Positions 20,514-32,724 of a stretch of 64,000 bases of DNA are shown here, piece after piece. A program made the position numbers and the translations under genes. The DNA comes from Rugalucina vietnamica (taxonomy: Eukaryota > Mollusca > Bivalvia > Lucinida > Lucinidae): contig OZ024884.1 in assembly GCA_964017185.1 (NCBI GenBank), forward strand, positions 12,625,548 to 12,689,547, given 5' to 3'. Numbering within the stretch: position 1 is the first letter of the stretch; the number at the start of each line of letters is the position of its first letter. A model generated the notes under the pieces. It was not told where the DNA came from, made no database searches, and worked only from the letters and a program-made list of their open reading frames with translations.

Positions 20514-20712
20514 TTGATTGCATTCTATCTAAGCAACAACGGAATGAAATGTACCGACGGTATTGTGACGCTAGATGGTCAGGTATGAAAGCTTTGACCG
20601 CGCCCCACCTGCCGTGTGGCCAATTACATTCTATCCAAGCCACAACGGAATGAAATGAACCAACAGTATTGTGACGGTTGATTGTCAGGTATGAATGCTT
20701 TGACCGCGCAGC
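20514..20712 (+). repeat. ~106-bp tandem duplication
   Basis: CATTCTATC...AACGGAATGAAATG...TATTGTGACG...TTTGACCGCGC occurs twice (from 20521 and 20627). Confidence 0.75.
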
Positions 20713-21149
20713 GTTTTATTTCTGTTCAGTCAAATGAACCACGATGAAATGGGAGTACGGTCAGATTCTTTGACATTCTAGTTTATATATGCAAAGCGTA
20801 GACCAAGCTTTTTGTTAAAGCTTATACTTGTAACAATGCAATTTGCAGTATAACACTACCATGTCATGGCTCCCAAAATGATTGCTATATGCCTTTTGTA
20901 ATAATCTTAATTATTTTAGGTCATCCTACACTTGATCCTATAGCATTCGTTATAATGAGCAATCGTTGGATTAAAAATTCATCGCAGGCAGTTTTTGGAC
21001 ATGTTCAAAAGCCTGAAAACAATCTTAAACAGGTCCTACGATTACCATTGACGTTATAAGCCAGAGATGCACTGTTAAATTTGAGTGAATACATCCATTC
21101 ATGTGAATTACTAAGAAACCATTTGTTTTCTAAAATAATTTGATGCTTA
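20713..21149. other. Intergenic, nothing recognised
   Basis: AT-rich with no coding, RNA or repeat signal I can name. Confidence 0.35.
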
Positions 21150-23455
21150 ACTCATTTAAGCCTGGCGTCCCTTTTATGGAACATAGGCAAACAAAATAGA
21201 ATCAGATGTGACGCCTCAAAACGTGACGTCCCATCTGGGGCTATTCTGTTTGCCTAGAGAATTTTCATCGAAAAATTGAATGAAATTTAAAAATCACTCC
21301 TGACACCCCTAAAAATGAAAGTGGACTCACCCTAATGGTAATGATGGGAAAATCCATTCATCAAATACGGGTGAAACAAGACTGCAAGAGAAGGATTGCT
21401 TGATCAGTTCAAAAAATTTTCCACCACATTTAGGCATATAATTATAATGCACTTTCCTTTAACCTTTATTTGATGAATGGATTTTCCCATCATTATCATT
21501 TGGGTGAGGCCACTTTTATTTTTAGCTCACCTGAGCCGTTAGGCTCACAAGGTGAGCTTATAGGATGGCCATGATCCGGCGTCCGTCCGTCCGTCGTCCG
21601 TCCGTCGTCCGTCCACAATTTCAAAGATCTTCTCCTCTTAAACCACTTGGCCAATCAAAGCCAAATTTTATATGAAGCATCTATAGGAAGGGGGAACCAA
21701 TGTGTATATAAATAATCCAGGTCACATGACCAAGATGGCCGCCATGCCCATATATGGTAAAAACCTTTAAAAATCTTCTTCTCCAGAACCCAAAGGCCTA
21801 GGATCTTGAAACTTGGCATGTAGCATAAGTGACTCAAGGTCCACAATGTGTATATAAATAATGACCTTAGGATGACCTTGACCTATTTTACGGCAAGGTT
21901 AACATAGGTCGCCAATGCATTTGAATGGGGAAAACTTTTAAAATGTCATTTAAAGTGAAAGTCTTGCAGGAAATGGGCAATAGGGCTGAATATTTATGAT
22001 TCTGAAACAAATTGGACCCCAGGGGCTCATATGCCCCCACCCCGGGGCAATATACATGTATATCTCCATCATATTCAAACATCATCTCCTCTGAAACCGC
22101 TTGGCCAATGAAAGCCAAGGGGAAGGGGGAACCAATGTGTATATAAATAATACAGGTCACATGACCAAGATGGCCGCCATGCCCATATATGGTAAAGACC
22201 TTTAAAGTGAAAGTCTTGCAGGAAATGGGCAGTAGGTCTGAATATTAATGATTCTGAAAAAAATTGGACCCCAGAGGCTCATCTGCCCCCACCCCGGGGC
22301 AATATACATGTATATCTCCATAGTATTCAAACATCTTCTCCTCTGAAACCACTTGGCGAATCAAAGCCAAATTTTATGTGAAGCATCTATGGAATGGGGG
22401 AATTAATGTATATATAAATTATCTAGTGCACATGACCAAGATGGCTGCCATGCCCATATATGGTAAAAACCTGTCAAAAATCTTCTTCTCCGAATCTGGT
22501 GGACCGATTTCAAAGAAACTTGGCATAAAGCACCAATGGCTGAAGTACTACAATGTACATATAAATCATGACCCTGTGGTGATCTTGACCTATTTTACGA
22601 CAAGGTCAACATAGGTCACCAATGCATTGGAATGTGAAAAACTTTTAAAAAGTCATTTGAGGTGAAAATCTTGCAGGAAATGGGTAGTAGGACTAAATAT
22701 TAATGATTCTGAAAAAAATGGACCTAAGGGCTCATATGCCCACACCCCGGGGCAACATACATGTATATTACCATAATATTCAAACATCTTCTCCTCTGAA
22801 ACCACTTGGCCAATTGAAGCCAAATTTTATGCGAAGCAGCTATAGGATGGGGGAACCAATGTGTATATTAATAATCTAGGTCACATGACCAAGATGGCCG
22901 CCATGCCCATATATGGTAAAAACCCTTCAAATATCTTCTTCTCTGAAACCAATAGATTGATTTCAATGAAACTTGGTGTGAAGCATCCATGGTTAAAGTA
23001 CTACAATGTATATATAGATCATGACCCTGTGATGACCTTGACCAAGTTTATGGCAAGGTCAACATGGGTTGCCCATGCATTTGAATGGGAAAAACTGTTA
23101 AAATGTCATTTGAAGGGAAAAGCCAGCAAGAGCCAAGAAATTGGCAAATGGACAGAATATTGATTATTCTGAAAAAAGGAAAACTGCCCAAGGGCTTCAT
23201 CTGCCCCTGCACTGGGGTTAAATACCATAATATTCGAACATGTTTATTGGTATATGCAGCAGACTCAGGTGAGCGTTTACAGGACCATTGGTCCTCTGGT
23301 TAGAGGTGTTAGGAGTGATTTTTATTCAATATTTCGATGAAAATTCTCTAAGCAAACAGAATGGGATGCCGCGTTCTGTGGCGTCGCATCGGGGGCTATA
23401 CTGTTTGCCTATGTCCCACAAAAGGGACGCCATGCTTATAATATTATGTGTTAAT
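21150..23455. mobile_element. Foldback element D, split by a HINE
   Basis: The left arm at ~21150-21373 (GCGTCCCTTTTATGG, TCTGTTTGCCTA, AAAATCACTCCTGACACC) reappears inverted as 21464-21525 plus 23304-23455. The HINE at 21526-23299 sits inside the right arm. A single arm occurs again at 49545-49775. Confidence 0.8.
21526..23299 (+). mobile_element. Non-autonomous Helentron (HINE), complete
   Basis: It shares both ends with the element at 3796-18158: hairpin CTCACCTGAGCC/GGCTCACAAGGTGAG, the CCGTCC microsatellite, and the 3' hairpin AGGACCATTGGTCCT-CTGG. The interior is ~450-bp tandem units (one shortened to ~275 bp), each with TCACATGACC, AAGATGG and TGACCTTGACC words. TTAG flanks both sides, which can be a 4-bp duplication or T|T insertion. 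It has no coding capacity. It is presumably mobilised by a Helentron of the kind next to it. Confidence 0.82.
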
Positions 23456-23706
23456 CGAGTATATTTGAAAAAATCATAGGATTGTGTTACATCCGAAAGA
23501 TTACTATGGATGGGTTCTCAGATCATGTAAATTTCTAAAGATTGATCTTAATACTCCCAAATCTTAAGAATATCTTGGGTTTCTGCAATTGTACAATTTA
23601 GTGGGACCTGATGGCCAGAAGCTGGCACTTTTATTTTTCTACTTAGAGACTTTGGTACAAGAAAACATGCCAACTCAAGAACAAAATGCTGATAAATATA
23701 TCAATC

Positions 23707-23815
23707 AGGGGCTTGTTCAAAATTAACGATGTATTTAGTTAACGATTTGTTAAAATTTCAGATGGCAATATTACAAATACACTGTTATTTTTTGTTGATA
23801 AAATTTGAGAATCAT
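23707..23815 (+). mobile_element. Half copy of foldback MITE-G
   Basis: GGGGCTTGTTCAAAATTAAC through ACACTGTTATTTTTTGTTGA matches the left half of 60811-61025. Confidence 0.65.
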
Positions 23816-24750
23816 TTGCAATGCAAAGGATTCTCACATTTTTTTGCTTATGTAGTCGGCATTTACTTTATTTGAGGTGAGGTCGTAACGATGACGTTAA
23901 GCTAACAAAGTTGATTAGCACGTAACACCTACCATGATTATATCATTGAAAATTTTGATGCTTTCAAATTATTGTTACCATGGAAACATGTTGGCGAGCC
24001 CGCTGAATTGACGTCTTTAAAGTTAAGCTAAGCTCGCACTTTTGTTTTGCTACTTAGTGACTTTGGTACAAGAAACAGCCAAACTCAAGAAAAAAATACT
24101 GCTAAACATAAGATTCAGGAAAAAAAGTTTTCTTTGATTAGCACATGGCACTTTTTATTTTATATTATTGAGAATGTTGACACTTTAAAATTATTGTGAT
24201 AATAGAAACATACTGGCGAGCCCGTTGAATTGACGTCTTTAAATTATCACTAAGCATACCGCTATTAGGTTTTTGCTTCTTAAAGGCTTTGGGTACTTTA
24301 AAACAAACATACCATTAATGAACAAACAAATACTAGCTCTCCGTAGAATGATATGCCTTTCAAACATCACTTATTAATGTTGCTTTTGTTTCATAACTTA
24401 GATATATGTGTGTGTTGGGGGGGGGGGGGGGTGGGTGGGGGGGGGGGGCAGGTGGTAAAATGACTGGTGCATATTGAAGCAGAACTATATTCCTTACTGA
24501 TAGTTGGGGTGCCCAAATATTTCGGAGGGTAGCAAATTTGGCATTTGAAATAAACAGAAAGCCACAAAACATGCAAATGTTAACACTTCCACATCTGTTT
24601 AAAGCTATTGTCATAATAATTACATGAATTTAGTCATTTGCGTCCACTTTTTATGTTGACTAATGGTGAATTGTGTCAAGCCCAAGTCACGTGAAATGCA
24701 AAACTTGGACAAATATGTGATCATTTAAAGTAAATTTATTAAAATAAAAT

Positions 24751-24966
24751 GAGCCAACAATACCATAGGCAAAAACAAAGATGCAGATCAGCTGTGCAGT
24801 AACTGCTCAGCTGATCAGCGCCTTTGTTTACGCTACATGGATAGTACAATCCCTCTTTTACTTAAAACAAAATTTCAAGCCTCTATCCATCTTCTGTGAC
24901 TGTACAGCCCAGTTTGTATCAGATCTGGTTGGAACCGAAATTGTTGGTTTTCTCACGCACAGGCTC
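24751..24966 (-). mobile_element. MITE-A copy
   Basis: 216 bp, core CTGTGCAG/CTGCTCAG with one arm mutated. Flanks AAAT and GAAT differ at one base. Confidence 0.85.
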
Positions 24967-25029
24967 GAATGTATTCACATTTTCAAATACGCATAACCCT
25001 CGGGAAGATATGGTGCTTTTTGAGTAAAT

Positions 25030-25645
25030 GATAAATGCAACGCATCACGTTAAAGGAGGCGGTGTACCTTGTCACCGTGAATATTTATGAGCACCTTTGA
25101 GTCTAGGATAAATGCAACACATCACATGTTAAAGGAGGCGGTGTGCCTTGTCACTGTGAATATTTATGAGTGCCTTTGAGTCTAGGATAAATGCAACGCA
25201 TCACATGTTAAAGGAGGCGCCAGTGTACCTTGTCACCGTGAATATTTATGAGTGCCTTTGAGTCTAGGATAAATGCAGCGCATCAGACGTTAAAGGAGGC
25301 GGTGTACCTTGTCACCGTGAATATTTATGAGTGCCTTTGAGTCTAGGATAAATGCAACACATCAAATGTTAAAGGAGGCGGTGTGCCTTGTCACTGTGAA
25401 TATTTATGAGTGCCTTTGAGTCTAGGATAAATGCAACGCATCACATGTTAAAGGAGGCGGTGTACCTTGTCACTGTGAATATTTATGAGTGCCTTTGAGT
25501 CTAGGATAAATGCAACGCATCACATGTTAAAGGAGGCGGTGTGCCTTGTCACCGTGAATATTTACGAGTGCCTTTGAGTCTAGGATAAATGCAACGCATC
25601 ACATGTTAAAAGAGGCAGTGTACCTTGTCACCATGAATATTTATG
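25030..25645. repeat. Minisatellite, 8 units of 77-81 bp
   Basis: Each unit carries GATAAATGCAACGCATCA, TTAAAGGAGGCGGTGT and CCTTGTCACCGTGAATATT. Units start near 25030, 25107 and 25186 and continue at that spacing. Units differ by scattered single bases. Confidence 0.92.
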
Positions 25646-26200
25646 AAGTAAAGATCATTGCCTTCATGTAAAGAGTGAGAAAAAAAGCTTATACTGATAT
25701 TTCCAGAAAATAAAGTTAACAAGCATATTTACAGTTAAATTTTGCTACTTATAAGCAAGAAAACAATCACACTCAAGAAAAAATATGCTGATATAAACAT
25801 AATGAATCAGGAATAAAAGTGTACCTTGTCACCATGAATATTTATGAAGCCTTCATGTATAGAATGAGAAAAAAAACTTATACTGATCATTCCATAAAAT
25901 AAAGTTAACAAACTTTGCCACTTAGCACTTTTGTGCAAGAAAACAATCACACACAAGAAAAATATGCTGATAAACATTATATGAATTAGGAATAAAAGTG
26001 TACCTTGTCACCATGAATATTTATGAAGTAAAGATCATTGCCTTCATGTAAAGTGTGAGAAAAAAACTTAAACTGATCATTCCAGAACATGAAGTTAACA
26101 AACTTTGCAACTTAGCAACTTTGGTACAAGAAAACAATCACACTCAAGGGAAAAAAATATGCTGATAAACATAGTTATGAATCAGGAAGAAAGGTTTTCT
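25646..26200. repeat. Longer repeat of ~190 bp, three units
   Basis: TACCTTGTCACCATGAATAT (a piece of the minisatellite unit) recurs at 25621, 25821 and 26001 with intervening GAAAACAATCACAC and GAGAAAAAA words. Confidence 0.7.
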
Positions 26201-26519
26201 TCGATTAGCACATAACACCTACCATATTAGAACATTGAGAATTTTGACTCTTTGAAATTATTGTTACCATAGAAGCCATCTGATTGGACGTTTTTAAGTT
26301 ATAGCTAAGCTGGCACTTTTATTTTGCTTGTTTGTGACTTTAGTACAAGAAAACAAGTATATACTGTAGAACCAAATGCTTAAAACATAATTAAGAATTG
26401 GGAAAAACATACTAGTGAGCCTTCTGGTTTGACGTCTTTTTAAATTATGACTAAATGTATCACTACTTTTTTTTTTTATTTTTTTTTTTGCTGCTTTTGT
26501 TTCATAACTTTGATATTAT

Positions 26520-26638
26520 GAACCGCCTCATGAGCAAACCAACAATCTGCATATGCGAAAACAAAGATGCAGATCAGCTTCATGGTAACCGCGAAGCTGA
26601 TCAGCGTCTTTGTTTTTGCTACACGGATAGTACACTTC
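26520..26638 (-). mobile_element. MITE-A copy, truncated
   Basis: CAAC-type end and complete core, broken off after the ACACGGATAGTACA segment. Confidence 0.8.
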
Positions 26639-27261
26639 ATATGTTACTGGGGGAGGGAGGGGGTAAAATAACTGGTGCATTGAAGCAGAACCTTTGAAGC
26701 AGAAGTATATTCCTTACTGATAGTTGGCCTGGGGTGCCCAAATATTTTGGAGGGTAGCATGTTCGGAATTTGACTAGCTATAGTTGCAGCAGTCACACAA
26801 GTTTTCATAATTGACAAATTAACCTGGGCCCCTGCCCATTGGGGCCTAAAGAAATAGATGGGCTGGCAAAGTTTATACACTACTGACTGACCATCTGATT
26901 ACCGGTCAAGTGCTCTGGTCTGAGCCCGCCCAGAAAATGTGGTTCAAGTCAAACCATCCATACGTATAACACTTTTGTGGCTTAGTTGGATGGATATATT
27001 TCAAGCACTTGTTGGATGTCATGACATCCTCATTTTGGGTAAAAGTCCCATAAAATGGAGGCAACGTCCTGACATGGCCTTAGTTTTTGACTAGGACGTA
27101 AAGCATCAAACAAAACATATTCAGGTGTTCCCTGCAGTGGTAAGCATCATTAAATTAAACACATTTGGTAGGCATTGCTCTCACAAGATATTTTCTTATT
27201 GAAAGTCAAGAACTGCCCTGGTGCACCCACCACAAAAGTGACAAAACAGAATTGTTTAGTC
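26639..27261. other. Intergenic with a SINE tail
   Basis: 27048-27115 (ATAAAATGGAGGCAACGTCC, then GACGTAAAGCATCAAAC) matches the SINE tail at 60334-60395. The rest is unassigned. Confidence 0.5.
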
Positions 27262-27790
27262 TGAAATCTATCTTCTGTATTAGTGTGTGAGTTTTGGGTG
27301 AGTGAGTGAATGAGTGACTGTGAGTGAGGGAATGACAGTGAGTTAGTGAGTGAGTGAGTGAGTGAGTGAGTGACAGTGATTGTATAAGTGAGTTTTGGGT
27401 GAGTGAGTAAGTTAATGAGTGAGTGACAGTGATTATGAAATCTATCTTCTGTATTAGTGTGTGAGTTTTGGGTGAGTGAGTGAATGAGTGACTGTGAGTG
27501 AGGGAATGACAGTGAGTTAGTGAGTGAGTGAGTGAGTGAGTGAGTGACAGTGATTGTATAAGTGAGTTTTGGGTGAGTGAGTAAGTTAATGAGTGAGTGA
27601 CAGTGATTATGAGTGAATGAGTTAGTTTTGTATGAGTGAGTGAGTGACAGTGATTTTCACTGTGTGTGAGAGTGAGTGAGTGAGTGAGTGAGTGAGTGAG
27701 TGAGTGACTGACTATATGAGTGAGTGAGTGAGTGACAATGACTATATGAGTGAGTGAGTGAGTGACAGTGATTGAGTGTCAGAGTGAGAA
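27262..27790. repeat. TGAG-rich satellite with 174-bp higher-order duplication
   Basis: GAAATCTATCTTCTGTATTA begins at about 27263 and again at about 27437, each leading into the same GAGT/GACAGTGA pattern. Simpler (GAGT)n follows to 27790. Confidence 0.9.
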
Positions 27791-27942
27791 ATAATGCCTC
27801 GATAGGTCAGTATTACAACGTTTAGCCTCTGTAGGTCAATATTATGTAAGCACGCTGGTCTGTGTTACAACGTTTAACCTCTATTGGCCAATATTATGCA
27901 AGCATGCTGGTCGGTAGGTCAATAAGCTAAAATACAGCAAAT

Positions 27943-28175
27943 GGGCCGATTCATGAGAAAAACAAAAATGTGGTTCCAAACAGGTCCAGCACAAACCAAG
28001 CTGTATAAGCACAAAAGATGGCTACAGTCTGGAAATTTTAGATTTAGAAAGAAGAGGAACTGTACTACCTGTGTAGCAAAAACAAAGGCGCTGATCAGCT
28101 GTGCAGTTACTGCACAGCTGATCTGCGCCTTTGTTTTCGCGTAGGCAAAAACTGGATTTTCTCATGACGAGGCTC
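27943..28175 (+). mobile_element. MITE-A copy
   Basis: 233 bp, core CTGTGCAG/CTGCACAG, perfect AAAT target duplication. Confidence 0.92.
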
Positions 28176-28233
28176 AAATGAAACAAACTCTATAATTCAT
28201 GGCACTAATTAAACCAACTGAGACTTTCAATAT

Positions 28234-28471
28234 GAGCCACCTCAGGGGAAACCCAACAATTTGCATATGCGAAAACAAAGGCGCAGATCAGCTTCGCGGT
28301 AACCGCGAAGCTGATCAGAGCCTTTGTTTTCGCTACAGGGATAGTACAATCCCTCTTCTTCCTAAATAAGAAATTTCATGCTTCTAGCTCACTGTCTTCT
28401 GTTACTTTGCAGTCCGGTTTGTGTCAGACCTGGTCGGAAACCACAACGTTGGTTTTCCCACGAGGCGGCTA
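28234..28471 (-). mobile_element. MITE-A copy
   Basis: 238 bp, core CTTCGCGG/CCGCGAAG, ATAT duplication. The last base is mutated from C to A. Confidence 0.9.
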
Positions 28472-28562
28472 ATATGTTATGTCCCCAACTGATCTCCCTT
28501 GGGTGTCAGTAATTGTCCCCCTTGGGTGTCAGTAATTGTTACTGTCTTTCCCAGTAATAAGT

Positions 28563-28798
28563 GAGCCTGTGCATGAGAAAACCAACAATTTGGGGTTCCG
28601 ACCAGGTCTGACACAAACCAGGCTGCACAGTCACAGAAGCAGGCTAGAAGCTTGAAATTTTGGATTTAAGAAGAAGAGGAAGTGTACTATCCGTGTAGCG
28701 AAAACAAAGGCGCTGATCAGCTTCGCGGTCACCGCGAAGCTGATCTGCGTCTTTGTTTTCGCCTATTTCAAATTGTTGGTTTTCTCATGCACAGGCTC
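28563..28798 (+). mobile_element. MITE-A copy, CTGTGC-type ends
   Basis: 236 bp with GAGCCTGTGCATGAG mirrored by CTCATGCACAGGCTC, AAGT duplication, core CTTCGCGG with GTCACC centre. Confidence 0.93.
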
Positions 28799-28809
28799 AA
28801 GTCTTATTT

Positions 28810-28975
28810 GAGCCGCGTCATCAGATAACCAAATTTTTGCATGTCGATATGCGAAAACAAATGTGCAGATCAGCTGTCTATACATGCAGTAACTGCGCAT
28901 CTGACCAGCTCCTTTGTTTTCGCTCCAATGACAGCACAATTCCTTCTTCCTACAACCAAATTTCAAGATTCTTAA
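28810..28975 (-). mobile_element. MITE-A copy, truncated and decayed
   Basis: Starts GAGCCGCGTCATCAG. The core has an extra TCTATACA and mismatched arms, and the outer half is missing. Confidence 0.75.
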
Positions 28976-29266
28976 GATGATTCATTGACTAGTTAGGGAT
29001 TCACCACAAGAACCGAAGAACTGAAACTAAATGTTGTGAACTACTGCAGAAGCTGAGGGTGAGGTTACGGCCGTGTAAAATCGATTTAAGCCCGCCAGTG
29101 ATTTTATATTACTATCGTTCCAAGGCAATACTTTTGTGGTGGTTCTTATTGTTTTATGTCTTGGTGTTGAATTTTTGTGCTGTTACCATCTTATGTATGT
29201 TTTCATATTTTTTGTTGTGTTTGGGTAACTGAGTGGCCACCTATTGGGAAAATAGCTGCCCATTCG

Positions 29267-29388
29267 GCTTACAATATGTTTTAGTATAAATACCTGATTG
29301 TCAATTAAGTTCTTTTCCCACTTCGGTTTTTGGAGTGGAAATTTCTTTCTGATTGCGCCATTTTCTGATCATTGCCTACATGTACCTT
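29267..29388 (+). repeat. Second copy of the repeat found in the Helentron intron
   Basis: Matches 13749-13870 over ~120 bp with roughly 80-85 percent identity by eye. It is followed at 29400 by a short MITE-A-like CAGGCCGGTTTGTGT piece. Confidence 0.75.
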
Positions 29389-29756
29389 CCTGTGATTAAA
29401 CAGGCCGGTTTGTGTTGTTGTGTCAGGGCTCTATCCTCTCATGACTGAAAAAGTGTTGATTCAGTCCAAAGTTTCAAACTATCTAGTAATCCTATAGATC
29501 TGCCAGTTGTATGGTCTTGCATGTTACCGGTACCCAGAAGCTGACCCAAGAAAGATTCTTTATGAGTAACAGTTCAAATATGTGATATTATGCAGTTGAC
29601 AGTTGCTGCCTCATTTGATGTGCACTAAGTACTGGAAACTTGCACATATGTGGTTCACTAGGAAGTAACAGTGTGGTTAGATCAGCTGATTGTAGGCCTT
29701 ATTTGTCTTGGATACCTGGCTACCTTTAAAACCCATATCTCTTCATAAACTAGAAT

Positions 29757-29988
29757 CCCGTTTTCATACATGTGATACCTCCCTCATCATCAGGGAGACT
29801 CCAGGAAATGAGCCATAAAATTGATCGAAATTCTTCTAAAATATACCTATTTTTCAATCAAAATTCAAAATCTCCCTGAAATGGATCAGAAAGTTTCCTA
29901 TATATTCTATACATTTTTCAAAAACCTCCCTGAAATGGAAGAAAAATCTCCCTGAAGCTCCTTTTCAACTCATCACATGTATGCGTTT
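29757..29988. mobile_element. Possible small foldback element
   Basis: CATACATGTGAT at 29765 is inverted as ATCACATGTATG at 29972. The interior repeats CTCCCTGAAATGGA three times. Confidence 0.45.
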
Positions 29989-30125
29989 TCATATGAGCAG
30001 GATGTTAAACAGGAAATCAGCCAATCAACAAGCTAGACTGCAAGGTGATCTCTGAGCATTCTATTTGAAGAATAAGTGTATGAAAAATGTAGGAAATGAC
30101 ACAAAAATTTAAGCATCACAGACTT

Positions 30126-30405
30126 TACATGAAAACATGTCTGTGCATTATACAGAGATATTTTAGAGATTCAAAACTTGAAAATTTTCCATAGATCTAT
30201 TTTGACATTTTTGTTTCATTTTTGCAGAAAACATTGATTGTTGGTACATGTTAGAATGTCCTCAGCAAGGCGGTTCTAAAAAGTACCCACAATCTGTGTT
30301 TTAGAGCAAAACAAAGAAAAATAGGTATACCCTTGTTCACCTGAGTTTTGCTTTATAACTGTGGGTTTAAGGGAGTATACATTTCATGGACATGTTTACC
30401 TGATG
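30126..30405 (+). mobile_element. MITE-B copy
   Basis: Diverged ends (CATGAAAACATGTC, CATGTTTACCTGATG). The core has one arm altered (ATGTTAGAATGTCCTC). Confidence 0.8.
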
Positions 30406-30782
30406 GAATGAAGATCGAGGAAGAGGAACCCTTCCTGTAAAGAAACAGAGTATCGTAATTGTAAATTATCACTGAAAAAATCGGCTCGCAGATCATAATT
30501 TTATAACCTGCTTTTGCCTATATTTAGATATTAAATGCATAATGGGATAGGCAATTCAAGATATGTCATAAAACTTAGCATCATTCTACATTGTCTGTTC
30601 GTGAAAATTAAATCAAAATCACTGCCTTATAGCGGTCAGTAGCAAGCTATGTATACATACCTGAGGCTTAAGAACAGTGAAAATAGAACTTATGATACAA
30701 TGTGAACACAGCAAAAACTGATGTTGGAGGTCTTTATCATGGAAAAATCTTGTTACAGCTCCTTTCAATCGAGCTTGCCATT

Positions 30783-31060
30783 CATCAGGAAAACCTGTCT
30801 GTGAAATGTATGCCCCCGTAAAACCCACTTTTATATAGAAAACTGGGGTTTGCAGAGGTATACCTAATTTTCTTATTTTTGATCCAAAACATACATTGTG
30901 GGTACTCGTTAGAACTGCCTCAGTGAGGCGGTTCTAATGAGTACCCACAATGTATAATTTGAGCAAAAATATTAGAAATATAATTTTTTTTAAAAGGAAA
31001 TTTTCAGTTTTTACAGCTGGTAAAAATCTCTGTATACTGCATGGGTGTGTTTTCATAATG
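30783..31060 (-). mobile_element. MITE-B copy
   Basis: 278 bp, core GTTAGAACTGCCTCAGTGAGGCGGTTCTAAT-like with small asymmetries; both ends present. Confidence 0.87.
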
Positions 31061-31256
31061 TATCTTTCACAGATCATCAACTGCTTTTTGAATACAGACC
31101 TAGTCTGTGTATTCATATTTTGCAACCAAGATGTTATATTTTATTGTATTTCAATTTTCATCATAATGTTATGTTTTAAGCCCAAGCTGTGGCTTCTGTT
31201 CTCCCAAAAGTATAGCATTGACTAACTTCCCATGTCTAACAAAAATATTTTTTTTG

Positions 31257-31480
31257 AGCGACCCCCGTGGCCGAGCTTAATCACTCGATCATCTCACCGC
31301 TATGTCTGATATGGGTTCAAGCCCTGCACTGGCCACATGTGAGACAAGCCAAGTTCTGCTTGCGGGTGTGCCAGGTGGTTTTTCTCGGGGTTCTCCCATT
31401 TTCGCCCACCTACTGATTGGCCCGTCTCATATGAGCTGAAATAATCTTGAAAGGGACGTAAAACTGAATTAAAAAAAAAA
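31257..31480 (+). repeat. tRNA-derived SINE, complete
   Basis: Head GTGGCCGAGCTTAATCAC (A box) and GGGTTCAAGCCC (B box), a body with TTCTCCCATTTTCGCCC, tail GGGACGTAAAACTGAATT and an A-run. Pol III transcription is the expected mode for this class. Confidence 0.75.
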
Positions 31481-31711
31481 ATATATATTTAACAAAAAGT
31501 CTTGATAATAACAAATAAGGTCTGATTATTGTCAATGTCTGTATTCACTGGTGGACCATATGGAAGATTGGCAGTTGTGCTAAGCTTGAATATACTGGTA
31601 GAGATAATTATTATTGTTACAGCTATATCAATTGACTGTATAAATCCATACTTGCAGGTCTTGTCACAATATCTGAAGACAGCAGATTTTCACCGTATGA
31701 AGCTTATAAAT

Positions 31712-31946
31712 GAGCCTGTGCATGAGAAAACCAACAATTTGGGTTTCCGACCAGGTCCGACACAAACCGGCCTGTACAGTCACAGAAGCAGGCTAGAAGC
31801 TTGAAATTTTGGATTTAGAAAGTAGAGAAACTGTACTATCCAAGTGGCGAAAACAAAGGCGCAGATCAGCTTCGCAGTTACTGCGAAGCTGATCTGCGTC
31901 TTTGTTTTCGCATATGCAGATTGTTGGTTTTCCCATGCGGTGGCTC
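31712..31946 (+). mobile_element. MITE-A copy, reference-like
   Basis: 235 bp. Order: terminus, GTTTCCGACCAGGTCCGACA segment, GAAGCTTGAAATTTTGGATT segment, TACTATCC, palindromic core (CTTCGCAG/CTGCGAAG between AAAACAAAGGCGC and GCGTCTTTGTTTT), mirrored terminus. AAAT duplication. It has no coding capacity; 4-bp duplications are known for Sola and Chapaev transposons, among others, so the source superfamily is open. Confidence 0.94.
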
Positions 31947-31984
31947 AAATTCCAATAGCATCTGAAAATTACGAAGCAGTGACA

Positions 31985-32165
31985 AACTTGCTGTTTGATT
32001 TCTAACCAGATCTGACACAAACCAGACTGCACAGCCACAGGAGAGAACTAGAACCATGCAAATCTTGGATATTGGAGGTAAGGTATTTTTCATTTTATGT
32101 AGTGACAGCAAAGATGCCGATCATCTGCGCGAGTGATGCTCAACTGTTTATTACCTTTGTTATCT
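31985..32165 (+). mobile_element. MITE-A copy, strongly decayed
   Basis: Recognisable by CCAGATCTGACACAAACCAG and a worn core (GATGCCGATCATCTGCGC). No terminal repeats remain. Confidence 0.6.
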
Positions 32166-32628
32166 TCAATGCAAACAGCAGATTTTGTCTTGGCACTCGG
32201 CATCGGTAAAGTACTTAACATTGGAAGAAATATCACTGCGATTCACTTTAAGAGACGCTTAGAGACAATAGAGACATAATTATTTATTCTGATTCTGTGA
32301 TTTCTGTTTGTGCGTTATTTTTATTAATCTTCAAGCTCGGACTTGAATGATTTTATTTAATATTCATAAAAAAATTTGAATTTTCTTGTTTGGACTTGGC
32401 TGTTTCATATGGTGATGCTTCTGATATATTTTGTGACTTAGAAATGTTGCATATACATTCAGTATAAAACAATTTGAACAGTGGGATCAATAGATTGGAG
32501 ACCGGCTTTTTCCCAGAATTCTGATTAGAATTAAAATTCGGAACGATGCCTGACTTGGACATTCCGGATAATACGGTAAAATATTTATTTGTTCAATAGT
32601 TGTACTGAAGTCCTGAATAAAGATTCTT
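32166..32628. other. Intergenic, nothing recognised
   Basis: No coding signal or repeat identified. Confidence 0.35.
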
Positions 32629-32649
32629 TCTTTCTTTCTTTCTTTCTTT

Positions 32650-32724
<75 letters not shown>
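32629..32724. repeat. TTTC tetranucleotide microsatellite
   Basis: About 24 units with one TTTTC interruption. The lysine-glutamate minus-strand frame here is an artefact. Confidence 0.97.

Larger units (their letters stand above)
23456..25029. other. Intergenic with dispersed repeats, no gene
   Basis: GCACTTTT...TTTGGTACAAGAAA modules recur at ~23628, 24035 and 26310, with TGGCGAGCCCG...TTGACGTCTTTAA at ~23990 and 24212. A G-rich run lies at 24415-24449 and gives a proline-rich minus-strand frame that I do not regard as a gene. Confidence 0.5.

Noticed and set aside
24360..24614. Proline-rich minus-strand frame
   Set aside because: Produced by the poly-G run on the + strand; no start context or domain.
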